Notes: generated by a model not told the origin, from the letters alone. 39,492 nt of DNA from Syntrophaceae bacterium (GCA_003142635.1 PLMX01000233.1:17392-56883); one strand, 5' to 3'. Positions 25,446 through 34,718 are shown, numbered from the stretch's first letter. Program-made: numbers and translations.

Positions 25446-25985
25446 ATGGCAAAATGGATTATCGACACAGATCATACCGTGGCCCATTTCACGGTGCGCC
25501 ACATGATGATAAACGACGTTCACGGTCAATTCAATAATATCTCGGGCTTTATCAACTTTGACGCAGCGGATATAGCCGTTACGTCCATGGCGATCGAGAT
25601 AGACGCAGCGAGCATCTTCACCGGCGTTGAGGCGAGGGACAACCATCTCCGGAGTTCCGATTTTTTCGAGGTGGAAAAGTATCCCCGTATTTTTTTCAAG
25701 AGTACTAAAATCGAAGAGGTCGGAAGCAACATGCTCAAGGTCCATGGAAATCTCACGATTCGCGGCGTGGAAAAGCCCGTGCTCCTTCACACTGAATTCT
25801 TCGGTCCGACCCACTTCACAGACGAAACCGGTTCATATACCACTATGGGATTCGCCGCTACGGCTTACCTCCAGCGGGAAGATTTCGGAATGACGTGGAA
25901 CTATAAATATCCGGGAGGATTCACGGTGGGGAAACATGTCGACATTACCCTGAATGCGGAAGCCGACCTGGAAAAAGAAGATTGA
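25446..25985 (+). CDS. YceI-family lipocalin-like protein
   Basis: YceI-domain protein of 179 residues from the start chosen here. MAKWIIDTDHTVAHFTVRHMMINDVHGQF is the family opening, split here only by wording; the later strands RGVEKPVLLHTEFFG and GFAATAYLQREDFGMTWN and the closing VGKHVDITLNAEADL are equally typical. The fold binds polyprenoid or other lipid-like molecules. No signal peptide is present, so this copy is cytoplasmic, unlike Escherichia coli YceI. GGGAG lies seven bases before the ATG at 25446; an in-frame ATG at 25419 is less well placed. It stands alone between the flavodiiron operon and the leucine leader. Confidence 0.88.
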   Translation: MAKWIIDTDHTVAHFTVRHMMINDVHGQFNNISGFINFDAADIAVTSMAIEIDAASIFTGVEARDNHLRSSDFFEVEKYPRIFFKSTKIEEVGSNMLKVHGNLTIRGVEKPVLLHTEFFGPTHFTDETGSYTTMGFAATAYLQREDFGMTWNYKYPGGFTVGKHVDITLNAEADLEKED

Positions 25986-26152
25986 GAATAACGGCGATCT
26001 TTTTAGGATGACATTCAGAAGAGTTTCTATAGTGAATTTTCTTTAGAGAACAGGTAACGCCTATGAAGAGCACCAATTCCGGGAAACCGCCCGTCATAAT
26101 CCGCAAGACCGCTTCCTGCCTGTGACTCACTTTGTGCTTTTGAAAAAACGTC

Positions 26153-26181
26153 TTGACATAGTTTCTGTTCTGATTTATTCT
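26153..26181 (+). promoter_or_regulatory. Sigma70 promoter of the leu leader and leuA operon
   Basis: A perfect TTGACA at 26153-26158 and TATTCT at 26176-26181 are separated by exactly 17 bases. The transcript would begin at about 26188, some 35 bases before the leader peptide start. Confidence 0.7.
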
Positions 26182-26222
26182 GAGTCCAATAGCAAAAGGA
26201 TTTTCTGAAAAGGACGTTCGGC

Positions 26223-26330
26223 ATGAAGAAGGCATTGGTTAATCTAAACGGCAACGCAACCCTGTTGCTCCTCGCCCTTCTTGGCCTTTTGCCTAACGGC
26301 AGGCGCCCGTCGTTTTTAGGTAATCCGTAA
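26223..26330 (+). CDS. leuL: leu operon leader peptide
   Basis: A 35-codon frame (ATG at 26223, TAA at 26328-26330) with AGGA eight bases before the start. Codons 14-17, 19, 20, 22 and 23 all specify leucine (the run reads LLLLALLGLL), and Leu also occurs at 5, 8 and 32. It lies between a good promoter and an intrinsic terminator, directly upstream of leuA. This is the arrangement of amino-acid attenuators: ribosomes stalled at leucine codons change the folding of the transcript. The peptide itself is not expected to have a function. Confidence 0.85.
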   Translation: MKKALVNLNGNATLLLLALLGLLPNGRRPSFLGNP

Positions 26331-26355
26331 GTCAACCCTAAATAAAACGTACCTA

Positions 26356-26397
26356 AAGGCCATGGGCTCCAGAAGCTCCTGGCCTTTTTTATTTTTT
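26356..26397 (+). terminator. Attenuator terminator of the leu operon
   Basis: AAGGCCA (26356-26362) pairs with TGGCCTT (26380-26386). After one mismatch, GGGCT (26364-26368) pairs with AGCTC (26374-26378) around a five-base loop. A T-rich tract (TTTTTTATTTTTT) follows. Two competing pairings are visible. TGGCCTTT at 26282-26289, in leader codons 20-22, is complementary to AAAGGCCA of the 5' arm. TTTAGGTA at 26315-26322 pairs with TACCTAAA at 26350-26357, which abuts and slightly overlaps that arm. Confidence 0.85.
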
Positions 26398-26421
26398 GGA
26401 TCGGATTAAATGGAGGGGGAT

Positions 26422-27966
26422 ATGGATGCGAAGAAAAAGCGGGTCTTAATATTTGATACGACGCTCAGGGATGGAGAGCAATCACCAGGAGCAAGCATGA
26501 ACTTGGACGAAAAACTGCGAATCGCGAGACAACTCGAAAAGCTCGGTGTAGATATCATCGAGGCGGGATTCCCGATCTCTTCCGACGGCGACTTCCTGGC
26601 CGTGCAGCAGATCGCCCGTGAGGTTAGAGAGCCGCAGATTGCCGCCCTGGCGAGGGCCAATTCCGCCGATATCGACCGCGCCTGGCAGGCCATTAAAGAA
26701 GCGGCGCATCCGCGGATCCACACCTTTATTTCGTCATCCGATATCCATCTGAAGTACCAGCTTAAAAAGACGAGGGCCCAGGTTCTGAAAGAAGCCCGCG
26801 CCGCTGTGGCACGTGCCTGCTCCTACACACCGAATGTGGAGTTCTCTCCCATGGACGCCACGAGAACGGATTGGGATTATCTCTGTGACATGGTGGAAGC
26901 GGTTATCGCAACCGGGGCCACCACCGTGAACATCCCTGACACCGTGGGCTATATAGTGCCAGATGAATTCGGGAGCCTCATCGATTATCTCTTTGCAAAA
27001 GTCAGGAATATCGGCAAGGCCGTTATTTCTGTTCACTGTCATAACGATCTGGGGCTCGCCGTGGCTAATTCTCTGGCCGCCGTCAAACACGGCGCGCGAC
27101 AGGTGGAATGCACAATCAACGGGATCGGAGAGAGGGCCGGGAATGCGGCCATGGAGGAAATCGTTATGGCCCTGGCGACCCGGAAAGACTTCTTTGGATT
27201 TCGCACGGGAATCAAGACGGAACATATCTATCAGTCGTCGAGACTATTAACGCACATAACCGGCATACCTGTTCAGCCGAACAAGGCGATTGTCGGGGCC
27301 AACGCCTTCGCGCACGAATCAGGCATCCACCAGGACGGTTTGATCAAAGAGAAGATCACGTATGAGATTATGACTCCCCGATCCGTCGGCATCTCCGGGA
27401 CCCACCTGGTTCTCGGGAAGCATTCAGGCCGTCATGCCGTCTCCGAACATCTCAAGAAGATGGGTTATAAGCTGAACGCTGGTGAAGTTAAGAAGGTCGT
27501 TGTGAGGTTCAAGGAACTGGCCGACGTCAAGAAAGAAATCTTTGATGAAGATCTGGAGGCCATTGTATATGAAGAAGTGTACAAGATTGCCGAGAGGTAC
27601 AAACTGGTATCTCTGACTGTGTTAAGCGGCAACGTGGCCGTACCCACGGCGACTATGCAGATGGAAGTAGACGGGAAGACCATTCAGGACGCGGGTTTTG
27701 GCGTGGGGCCTGTGGATGCAACCTTCGCTGCCATCAGGAAAATTACCAAGACCAACTACCACCTGCTCAAGTACGCGGTTTCCGCTATTACCGGAGGAAC
27801 CGATGCCTTGGGAGAGGTCATGGTTCAACTCAAGTACAACGGGCGCTCTGTGGCCGGACGCGGCGCCGAGCCTGATGTTATTGTCGCTTCTGCAAAAGCG
27901 TATATCAATGCACTAAACCGCCTTGAGTTTCTCAAAGGCGATGTGAAAAAGGTTAAAGTTGTGTAA
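26422..27966 (+). CDS. leuA: 2-isopropylmalate synthase
   Basis: First enzyme of the leucine branch, joining acetyl-CoA and 2-ketoisovalerate; 514 residues, the usual size of the long LeuA form. The catalytic barrel begins with [13 protein letters not shown] (residues 11-23) and includes [20 protein letters not shown] (metal histidines), [16 protein letters not shown] and [13 protein letters not shown]. The C-terminal regulatory domain (from about residue 380) is present, so feedback inhibition by leucine is likely. The start at 26422 has GGAGG at the right distance; an ATG at 26410 has none. LeuA-like homocitrate or citramalate synthases are less likely given leuC, leuD and the leucine-rich leader. 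Confidence 0.95.
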   Translation: MDAKKKRVLIFDTTLRDGEQSPGASMNLDEKLRIARQLEKLGVDIIEAGFPISSDGDFLAVQQIAREVREPQIAALARANSADIDRAWQAIKEAAHPRIHTFISSSDIHLKYQLKKTRAQVLKEARAAVARACSYTPNVEFSPMDATRTDWDYLCDMVEAVIATGATTVNIPDTVGYIVPDEFGSLIDYLFAKVRNIGKAVISVHCHNDLGLAVANSLAAVKHGARQVECTINGIGERAGNAAMEEIVMALATRKDFFGFRTGIKTEHIYQSSRLLTHITGIPVQPNKAIVGANAFAHESGIHQDGLIKEKITYEIMTPRSVGISGTHLVLGKHSGRHAVSEHLKKMGYKLNAGEVKKVVVRFKELADVKKEIFDEDLEAIVYEEVYKIAERYKLVSLTVLSGNVAVPTATMQMEVDGKTIQDAGFGVGPVDATFAAIRKITKTNYHLLKYAVSAITGGTDALGEVMVQLKYNGRSVAGRGAEPDVIVASAKAYINALNRLEFLKGDVKKVKVV

Positions 27967-28020
27967 AGAAGGATAATGGTGTAAATAAATACTCGTATAG
28001 AAAAGTGGAGAGTTAACAAC

Positions 28021-29280
28021 GTGGGAATGACCATCACAGAAAAGATACTGTGCCGCCATACAGATCTCAAAGAGCTACATCCGGGGATGCTGATAAACGC
28101 AAGAGTGGATATCGCGCTCGGGAACGATATAACGGCTCCTATAGCTATCGCGGAATTCAGAAAAGCCGGGGGGCTCAAGGTCTTTGATCGGGATAAGGTG
28201 GTGCTTATACCTGATCACTTCACGCCTAATAAAGACATCGATTCAGCCCAGCAGTGTAAGTTCATGAGAGAATTTGCACGGGAGCAGGGATTAACCCACT
28301 ACTATGACGTTGGTGAAGTGGGCATTGAACATGCCCTCCTTCCTGAACAGGGTATCGTTCTCCCCGGAGACCTGGTCATCGGCGCCGACAGCCATACCTG
28401 CACATACGGCGCCCTCGGGGCGTTTGCCACCGGCGTTGGCAGCACCGATTTTGCGGCTGCCATGATGACCGGTGAGGTCTGGTTCAAGGTCCCTGAGACG
28501 ATGAAGATCGTCTTTTCCGGCAAGATGAAGAAATGGGTTTCCGGCAAAGACCTGATCCTCTATATCATCGGCTCGATCGGCGTCGATGGCGCTCTTTACA
28601 AGGCGATGGAGTTCGTAGGTGAGACCATAGGGCAGCTCTCCATGGCGGACAGATTGACCATAGCCAACATGGTCATTGAAGCAGGCGCAAAGAACGGTAT
28701 CTTCATACCGGACGATATAACGAAGGCTTATGTAGCGGAAAGGGCAAAGCGGCCTTACAGTTTTTATAACTCTGACCCTGATTGTCAATATGCCGATGTC
28801 ATCAATATCGATGTCAGCGGAATCGAGCCGCAGGTAGCATTCCCTCACATTCCTTCAAACGTCAGGGGGATCAGTCAGGTGGGCGATGTCAAGATTGATC
28901 AGGTTGTTATCGGATCATGCACCAACGGCAGGATAGAAGACCTCCGGGTTGCAGCGGGCATTCTCAAGAATAAGAAAGCGGCGCCCGGTGTCCGTTTGAT
29001 CATCGTACCCGCCACACAGGGAATATACAAACAGGCCCTTCAGGAAGGCCTCATAGAGATATTTATCGACGCGCATGCGGCGGTCAGCACGCCGACCTGC
29101 GGCGCATGTCTGGGCGGTCATATGGGAGTACTGGCTGACGGCGAGAGAGCCGTTTCCACGACGAACAGGAATTTCATTGGGCGCATGGGGCATACCGGCA
29201 GTGAAGTATATCTGGCCGGTCCCGCTGTTGCCGCGGCGTCGGCCGTCTTGGGACGGATAGCCGGTCCGGAGGAGTTGTAG
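28021..29280 (+). CDS. leuC: 3-isopropylmalate dehydratase large subunit
   Basis: Large subunit of isopropylmalate isomerase, 419 residues, the length of the archaeal or short bacterial LeuC type rather than the 466-residue enterobacterial one. It is an aconitase-family enzyme with a 4Fe-4S cluster. The cluster cysteines are in IGSCTNGR (about residue 300) and in [13 protein letters not shown] (about residues 359-362). [20 protein letters not shown] is the substrate segment. The start is a GTG at 28021 with GGAGAG about ten bases upstream; ATG at 28027 is the alternative. It follows leuA by 54 bases. A homoaconitase-like specificity cannot be excluded from sequence alone. Confidence 0.92.
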   Translation: MGMTITEKILCRHTDLKELHPGMLINARVDIALGNDITAPIAIAEFRKAGGLKVFDRDKVVLIPDHFTPNKDIDSAQQCKFMREFAREQGLTHYYDVGEVGIEHALLPEQGIVLPGDLVIGADSHTCTYGALGAFATGVGSTDFAAAMMTGEVWFKVPETMKIVFSGKMKKWVSGKDLILYIIGSIGVDGALYKAMEFVGETIGQLSMADRLTIANMVIEAGAKNGIFIPDDITKAYVAERAKRPYSFYNSDPDCQYADVINIDVSGIEPQVAFPHIPSNVRGISQVGDVKIDQVVIGSCTNGRIEDLRVAAGILKNKKAAPGVRLIIVPATQGIYKQALQEGLIEIFIDAHAAVSTPTCGACLGGHMGVLADGERAVSTTNRNFIGRMGHTGSEVYLAGPAVAAASAVLGRIAGPEEL

Positions 29281-29328
29281 CCATCTTTGTCATTTCGACG
29301 AAGAGACTTTGTCGTAATTCTCTTTTTC

Positions 29329-29407
29329 GTCATTTCGAGTGAAACGAGAAATCTTAATGATTAATCATATTAAGGCTCTAAGATTCCTCACATTCGTTCG
29401 GAATGAC
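29329..29407. repeat. Hairpin-type interspersed repeat (GTCATTTCGA family)
   Basis: The 79-base element begins with GTCATTTCGAGTGAAACGAG, and its end is the imperfect complement (29379-29407, closing GGAATGAC). The arms of about 28 bases share roughly 20 positions. A further copy of the GTCATTTCGA end stands at 29289-29298, and a related half-element lies at 35424-35458. The element fills most of the leuC-leuD gap. It is an imperfect palindrome of the REP or small-MITE kind. Confidence 0.65.
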
Positions 29408-29473
29408 ATTAAAAGCATTTTATCAAATACCTCAAATATGAAAAAGATATAGGCTTGTAAAGGTGAGTGGTTT

Positions 29474-29968
29474 ATGAAGTTCAGAGGAAAAGTCTGGAAA
29501 TTTGGAGATAACGTAGATACAGATGCTATCATCGCGGCCCGATACTTGGTATCATCCGATCCTGCGTTTCTTGCCGCGCACTGCATGGAAGACGCCGACC
29601 CTGATTTCATGAAAAAAATCAGCGCCGGCGACATCATTGTAGCAGGAGAGAATTTCGGCTGCGGCTCATCGAGAGAACACGCGCCTATCGCCATCAAGAC
29701 CGCCGGGATTTCCTGTGTCGTCGCCAAGAGTTTTGCCCGCATATTTTACCGGAATGCCTTCAACATCGGACTGCCCATTTTTGAATCAAGGGATTTGTGG
29801 GATGCCGTCTCTGATGGCCAGGAGATCGAAGTGGATGGTGATAATGGAAGCATCAGGATTTTAAACAGCAATAGAGGTCCGCTTCGTATAGAGCCCATTC
29901 CACCGTTCATGCAGCAACTCGTGAGCGACGGCGGCTTGATGAAGCACATCGCAAAGAAGAAAGCATAA
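29474..29968 (+). CDS. leuD: 3-isopropylmalate dehydratase small subunit
   Basis: Swivelling small subunit of isopropylmalate isomerase, 164 residues, the short type that pairs with 419-residue LeuC. The opening FRGKVWKFGDNVDTDAIIAARYL, shown here as FGDNVDTDAI, and the substrate loop GENFGCGSSREHAP are diagnostic. VVAKSFARIFYRNAFNIGLP is equally typical. GGTGAG precedes the ATG. The gap from leuC is 193 bases and holds the interspersed repeat, so leuD may depend on read-through across that hairpin. Confidence 0.94.
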   Translation: MKFRGKVWKFGDNVDTDAIIAARYLVSSDPAFLAAHCMEDADPDFMKKISAGDIIVAGENFGCGSSREHAPIAIKTAGISCVVAKSFARIFYRNAFNIGLPIFESRDLWDAVSDGQEIEVDGDNGSIRILNSNRGPLRIEPIPPFMQQLVSDGGLMKHIAKKKA

Positions 29969-30024
29969 CCGAAGACGCATTCCGCAGTCCCTCAGCAAGG
30001 AAAGGAATCTTCTCATCATCCATC

Positions 30025-30654
30025 ATGGCACCTGTCCTTTTTTTTGAATCCATATCAATCCCCGTGCCCCGCAAAAATATATACAGACGTCTCGGCTTTG
30101 TGAAAGGCGTTACAGATATACCGGCAGCGCAGCAGGAAGAGATCGAAAGGTACATAGGGCACGCGTCATCGCTCATTCACCTGAAGGGCGCAGGCTTACG
30201 CCTGCCCATCACGGAGATTAAAGACGCCAGGATTATCCTTCCTGACGGTGCAGAATTTGAAAGTCTTCAACTTGCCAAGCTTCTTGCCAATTGCAATGAG
30301 ATAGTCCTGATGGGAACCACGGCCGGCCGGGAAATCATGAATGCCATCGAGGCAGATGCCACGGGTGCGAATGTGACCCGCGCCATCGTCCTGGACGCAG
30401 CCGCGAGCGAGATAGTCGATGCTTCTCTCGACTGGATCATGGACTATTTCAACCAATCTCTAAGAAGGGAAAACAGGAGATTGCTGGGAAAACGCTATTC
30501 CGCAGGCTATGGTGATCTATTCCTGGAAACCCAAAAAGCGATGCACCACCTCCTCCAACTCGACAGAATCGGCATAGAGATCACAGAGAGCTCAATACTT
30601 ATCCCGGAAAAGTCAGTTACCGCCATTACCGGCATAAAGGCGCAAGGTTCATGA
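30025..30654 (+). CDS. Stand-alone MetH activation-domain protein
   Basis: Protein of 209 residues that resembles the C-terminal AdoMet-binding activation domain of cobalamin-dependent methionine synthase. RRLLGKRYSAGYGDLFLETQ contains the RYSxGYGD element of that domain, and the end (IEITESSILIPEKSVTAITG) contains the TES..L.P.KSV.AI.G pattern. In the large MetH this domain lets the oxidised cobalamin be remethylated with AdoMet. Here it is encoded separately, directly upstream of a MetH that lacks it. The ribosome site is weak (AAGGAA about 20 bases before the ATG), so the start is not certain. The gene follows leuD by 56 bases. Confidence 0.85.
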   Translation: MAPVLFFESISIPVPRKNIYRRLGFVKGVTDIPAAQQEEIERYIGHASSLIHLKGAGLRLPITEIKDARIILPDGAEFESLQLAKLLANCNEIVLMGTTAGREIMNAIEADATGANVTRAIVLDAAASEIVDASLDWIMDYFNQSLRRENRRLLGKRYSAGYGDLFLETQKAMHHLLQLDRIGIEITESSILIPEKSVTAITGIKAQGS

Positions 30655-30689
30655 GGCAGCCTTTATTCTTATGACAATGATGTTTGCAT

Positions 30690-30695
30690 TATAAT
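30690..30695 (+). promoter_or_regulatory. Possible -10 element before metH
   Basis: A perfect TATAAT lies in the AT-rich gap between the activation-domain gene and metH, but the bases 16-18 upstream match TTGACA poorly. No cobalamin or SAM riboswitch is visible in this 126-base gap. Confidence 0.3.
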
Positions 30696-30780
30696 ATGTT
30701 GATATTATGGGATGCTGATACTATAAGATAAAGGTTGCCATAAAAATAAGGAAGACACTATCTACGACGGGTACAGATCA

Positions 30781-33210
30781 TTGGACAAGAAACAAAAAAT
30801 CCTCAATCTCTTGAAGAGAAGAATTCTGATTCTTGATGGCGCTACGGGGACGGAGCTGCAGAGGCAGGGAATGCCCTCAGGTGTCTGTCCGGAGGTCTGG
30901 TGTCTGGAAAACCCCGCGGCGATTGAGGATATCCACAGAGCTTATCAAAAGGCAGGTGCGGATATTATTTATACCTGTGCCTTCGGCGCCAACCGATTAA
31001 AGCTCGGCCAGTACGGTTTTACTAACGTCAAAGAAATCAACAAACAACTTGTGGTTCTGGCGAGGCGTGCCGTGGGAAACAGGGCACTGATTGCAGGCGA
31101 CATCAGCTCGACAGGGCATTTTGTCGAGCCTTTCGGCGACCTGATGTTTGAAGAGGCGGTTGATATCTTCAAAGAGCAGGTCCGGGGCCTTCTTGCAGGC
31201 GGCGTTGATCTTTTCGTCATCGAAACCATGATGGATATACAGGAGGCGCGGGCGGCGCTTATCGCGGTCAAGGAAATTACCGACCATTTTACCATGGTCA
31301 CCATGACCTACGAAACGAACGGCTATACGCTAAGCGGCACAGATCCTGTGACCGCCCTCATTACGCTGCAGAGCCTCGGGGCCGACGCCGTAGGTTGCAA
31401 CTGTTCAACAGGGCCGGAAGCAATGGTGAAGTTTATTGCCGCCATGAAACCGCATGCCACAGTGCCGCTCGTGGCCAAGCCCAATGCCGGGATGCCGAGG
31501 CTGTCAGGCAAGACCACCGTCTATGATATGGACCCCAGGGAATTCGCCTCATGGGGAAAGAAACTCGCTGCTGCCGGTGTAAACCTTATCGGCGGATGCT
31601 GCGGGACAACGCCCGCACATATCGCGGCGCTGAAGAGGGCGTCAGGCAGGGCCCCGGCGCTTGCTCCCGTGCGAAAGTCCATAAGCGCTGTCAGCTCGGC
31701 CAGGGCATTCAAGATATTTAATGAGGAGAGTCCGCTCCTCATAATCGGCGAGAGAATTAATCCGACGGGCAAGAAAGCCCTGCAGCAGGAGCTCCTTGAC
31801 GGCAAACTGAGTATCGTGAGGCAGATGGCAAGGGAGCAGGAAGCGCAGGGGGCCGCCCTTCTTGATGTGAATGTCGGGGTTCATAAAATTGACGAACTCG
31901 ATACCATAAGAAAAGTCATCCGTCTGCTATCGACAGGCACTTCTCTGCCCTTGGTCATCGATTCCCCGAATATGGAGACGATAAAGGCGGCCCTTCGCAT
32001 CTATCCCGGCCGCGCCCTGATAAATTCCATTTCCGGTGAAAAGCAAAAATTGAAAAAGCTGCTCCCCGTTGCCGCAAAATATGGCGCCATGTTTATTCTG
32101 TTACCGGTGACAGATAACGAGATACCGGAAACTGCGGCAAGAAGAAAAGAAATCATCAGAGATATATTCCGGGCGGCCCGGAGTTTTGGATTTTCAAAAG
32201 ATGATGTCGTCGTCGATGGACTCGTTATGACCGTGGCTGCGAACACCGGGGCTGCGAAAGAAACGCTGAAAACCGTCGCCTGGTCTGCAAATAGCTTTAA
32301 GTGCAGAACCGTTCTCGGTCTTTCCAATGTGTCCTTCGGCATGCCGGAGCGAAAGTGGATGAATACGGCATTCCTCGCCATGGCACAGGCCGCGGGATTA
32401 ACGATGGCTATTGCCAATCCCGCTGACAGAGAGCTCATGAAGGTGAAGATGGCGGGCGACGTGTTCATGCAGAAAGACAGGGACGCCCTGCTGTATATCC
32501 GGCATTCGTCTGAGTATGCCAAGACGGACGCGGCCGTCGCCCCGGCAGTGAAATCGTCACCGGGTCAGGATATCTATGGAGCGATACTGGAGGGCAACAG
32601 GGATAATATTATAAACCTTGTCGATATTGCGCTTGCAGCGGGCATGAGTCCTTCCGGGCTTGTGGATGACATTATGATTCCGGCAATTAACCGGGCGGGT
32701 GAACTGTTTGATCAAAGAAAGTATTTTTTGCCGCAGTTGATAGCGAGCGCCGAGGCAATGAAGGCGGCTCTGGCGCGCGTTGAACCAAGGCTTAAACGCG
32801 AAGAGGGAGGTAGGCCGGGAAAGGGGGCTATCATCCTTGCCACGGTCAAAGGGGACATCCACGACATCGGCAAGAACATAATTTCTTTGATGTTAAAAAA
32901 TCACGGCTACACGATTATTGACCTCGGCAAGGACGTACCGGCCAAGGCCGTTATTGACTCCATCAGACGTTCAAGGCCCGATATAGTCGGCCTTTCCGCC
33001 CTCATGACCACGACCATGGTAAACATGGAGGAGGTCATTGGTCTGGCGCGGGCGGGCGGGTATTCATGTCCGTTTATCGCCGGAGGCGCCGTAGTCACGA
33101 AAGCCTATGCAGCCTCTATCGGCGCCGCTTATGCCAAAGACGGTGTGGAAGCCGTGCGGGTAGTTGAACAACTGATAGAATCATTTTCAAAAAGGCGTAT
33201 ATCAAAATGA
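30781..33210 (+). CDS. metH: Cobalamin-dependent methionine synthase lacking the activation domain
   Basis: Methionine synthase of 809 residues, against about 1,200 for full-length MetH. The homocysteine domain (about 1-290) starts LDGATGTELQRQG and holds the zinc cysteines in GCNCSTGPE and GGCCGTTP. The pterin-binding domain (about 310-570) opens IIGERINPTGKKALQQ. The cobalamin part has a cap region (about 600-680) and the B12-ligand histidine in KGDIHDIGKNI (about residues 693-703). The protein ends after the B12 fold, so reactivation must come from another protein, presumably the one just upstream. The start is a TTG with only a weak ribosome site. The end overlaps pyrE by four bases. Confidence 0.93.
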   Translation: MDKKQKILNLLKRRILILDGATGTELQRQGMPSGVCPEVWCLENPAAIEDIHRAYQKAGADIIYTCAFGANRLKLGQYGFTNVKEINKQLVVLARRAVGNRALIAGDISSTGHFVEPFGDLMFEEAVDIFKEQVRGLLAGGVDLFVIETMMDIQEARAALIAVKEITDHFTMVTMTYETNGYTLSGTDPVTALITLQSLGADAVGCNCSTGPEAMVKFIAAMKPHATVPLVAKPNAGMPRLSGKTTVYDMDPREFASWGKKLAAAGVNLIGGCCGTTPAHIAALKRASGRAPALAPVRKSISAVSSARAFKIFNEESPLLIIGERINPTGKKALQQELLDGKLSIVRQMAREQEAQGAALLDVNVGVHKIDELDTIRKVIRLLSTGTSLPLVIDSPNMETIKAALRIYPGRALINSISGEKQKLKKLLPVAAKYGAMFILLPVTDNEIPETAARRKEIIRDIFRAARSFGFSKDDVVVDGLVMTVAANTGAAKETLKTVAWSANSFKCRTVLGLSNVSFGMPERKWMNTAFLAMAQAAGLTMAIANPADRELMKVKMAGDVFMQKDRDALLYIRHSSEYAKTDAAVAPAVKSSPGQDIYGAILEGNRDNIINLVDIALAAGMSPSGLVDDIMIPAINRAGELFDQRKYFLPQLIASAEAMKAALARVEPRLKREEGGRPGKGAIILATVKGDIHDIGKNIISLMLKNHGYTIIDLGKDVPAKAVIDSIRRSRPDIVGLSALMTTTMVNMEEVIGLARAGGYSCPFIAGGAVVTKAYAASIGAAYAKDGVEAVRVVEQLIESFSKRRISK

Positions 33211-33794
33211 CCCATGATGAAATGAAACATAGACTCGCGGAAATAATCCTCGAGCGCTCCTTCCAGTACAGAGACAACCCTCCCTTTACGCTTGCCTCGG
33301 GAAAAACGAGCAACTATTATTTCAATTGCAAACCGACAACCATGGATCCCGAGGGGATGTACCTCATAGGGAATATTCTTTTTGACATGCTTGCTGACGC
33401 CGATGTGTCGGCGGCCGGCGGCCTGACATTAGGAGCGGACCCCATAGCCAACGCCCTTTCACTCATTTCTTATCAGAAGAAGAAACCGATTAAATCTTTT
33501 GTCGTAAGAAAAGACGCCAAGAATCACGGTACAAGAAGCGGCATCGAAGGGAACATAGCACCAGGCGAAAGGGTTGCGATCATAGACGATGTGATAACGA
33601 CGGGAGGATCGACGATTACTGCCATAGAAATTGCACGGGAAGCCGGTCTCAAAATTGACCGGGTAATCGCCCTTGTCGACAGGGAAGAAGGCGGCGGGGA
33701 GAATATAAAAAAATATGTAGACAGGGTCGATGCCGTATTGACAAGATCAGAGATGATGAATCTCTACAAAGGTCGTTCGAAAGGCGCAAAGTGA
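33207..33794 (+). CDS. pyrE: Orotate phosphoribosyltransferase
   Basis: Pyrimidine synthesis enzyme of 195 residues that joins orotate and PRPP to give orotidine 5'-phosphate. The PRPP signature is VAIIDDVITTGGSTITAIE (about residues 120-138), and FTLASGKTSNYYFNCKPTT is the family's N-terminal substrate segment. VRKDAKNHGTRSGIEG is the flexible catalytic loop with its lysine. The ATG lies inside the last codons of metH (four-base overlap), so translation is coupled. Folate and one-carbon metabolism links to nucleotides give the pairing some sense, but no more than that. Confidence 0.95.
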   Translation: MTHDEMKHRLAEIILERSFQYRDNPPFTLASGKTSNYYFNCKPTTMDPEGMYLIGNILFDMLADADVSAAGGLTLGADPIANALSLISYQKKKPIKSFVVRKDAKNHGTRSGIEGNIAPGERVAIIDDVITTGGSTITAIEIAREAGLKIDRVIALVDREEGGGENIKKYVDRVDAVLTRSEMMNLYKGRSKGAK

Positions 33795-33800
33795 TTTAGT

Positions 33801-34718
33801 ATGAAAAGAATGTTATCTCTGATTATCTCCGTATCGCTCTTCCTGGCTTTCATTCCTATATCAGGATGTCAAAGGGCCGAGGAGCCCAAGAAGCCGGAGG
33901 TAGAGACATCGGCTGCTGCACCTGCATTGCCACCCTCATCTCAGACTGCAACACCTCCGTCAGTTCCTGAAAAACCGAAAACTCCTGTGGCCTCCTCAAT
34001 GGCCGCGACCACGGTTCCCTCGCCTGCTCCTGCCACGTGCGAACCGACGGCTGCTCCGGAAGCCGCGGCTACTCCTGCAAACCTGCGGGGTACGGATATC
34101 GTCCGGGTCGCGGGATTTGACTCCGCGCAGATGCAGAAGGGCGCTCCTCCAGGCTGGTTACTGGATATCAAGTTGGGTGACCCTGCGATCAGTCTTGAAA
34201 GAGGTTCGCAGCTCTACTACCTTCACATGATAAGCAATGGAACATCCTACGGTGTAAAGAATGGCATAAAGGTTGATATCAAAGAATACCCCTATTTGAA
34301 CTGGAGGTGGAAGGTTACCAGGCTTCCTGATGGAGGCGATGTCAGAAAAAGCAACACGGATGACCAGGCAATGCAGATCTATATTGCATTCACTCCGACA
34401 GGATTTCCGGAGGCCCTGAACACTCCCATTCTCGGTTACATCTGGGATAATGAGGCCCCGAAGGGCTGGACGGGCAGGAGTCCGGCAATCGGCGGAGGGA
34501 AGCTCCGGTACGTCGTTGTCCGGAATAAGAGGGATAACCTGGGGCAGTGGTACACAGAAAAAAGAAATATATACGAGGACTATAAAAAGCTCTTAAAAGA
34601 CGTGGAATGCGCCGATCCTGCCGGGGTGACTCATGGTGTCGAGTTTTACATCAATTCGCAGAACACCAAGAGCGCGGCGGAAAGCTTTATCGGCGACGTG
34701 TATTTCAGCAAGGGGTAG
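33801..34718 (+). CDS. DUF3047-family lipoprotein
   Basis: Exported lipoprotein of 305 residues. The signal peptide ends in a lipobox-like ISGC (Cys23), so the mature protein is expected to be lipid-anchored. Residues 24-95 form a Pro/Ala/Thr-rich linker (PAPATCEPTAAPEAAATP and similar). The globular part (about 100-305) has the features I associate with DUF3047: YPYLNWRWKVTRLPDGGDVR, DDQAMQIYIAF, LGYIWDNEAPKG and the end FYINSQNTKSAAESFIGDVYF. The function of the family is unknown. It begins six bases after pyrE and its last 14 bases overlap the convergent endonuclease V gene. Confidence 0.85.
   Translation: MKRMLSLIISVSLFLAFIPISGCQRAEEPKKPEVETSAAAPALPPSSQTATPPSVPEKPKTPVASSMAATTVPSPAPATCEPTAAPEAAATPANLRGTDIVRVAGFDSAQMQKGAPPGWLLDIKLGDPAISLERGSQLYYLHMISNGTSYGVKNGIKVDIKEYPYLNWRWKVTRLPDGGDVRKSNTDDQAMQIYIAFTPTGFPEALNTPILGYIWDNEAPKGWTGRSPAIGGGKLRYVVVRNKRDNLGQWYTEKRNIYEDYKKLLKDVECADPAGVTHGVEFYINSQNTKSAAESFIGDVYFSKG

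Noticed and set aside
25299-25814. 171-codon open frame opposite the YceI-like gene
   Set aside because: Antisense to a well-supported YceI domain gene and lacks a ribosome site.
28291-28848. 185-codon open frame opposite leuC
   Set aside because: Overlaps strongly conserved LeuC segments and shows no independent motif.
30655-30780. Cobalamin or SAM riboswitch before metH
   Set aside because: The gap is short, AT-rich and lacks the B12-box or SAM-box stems.
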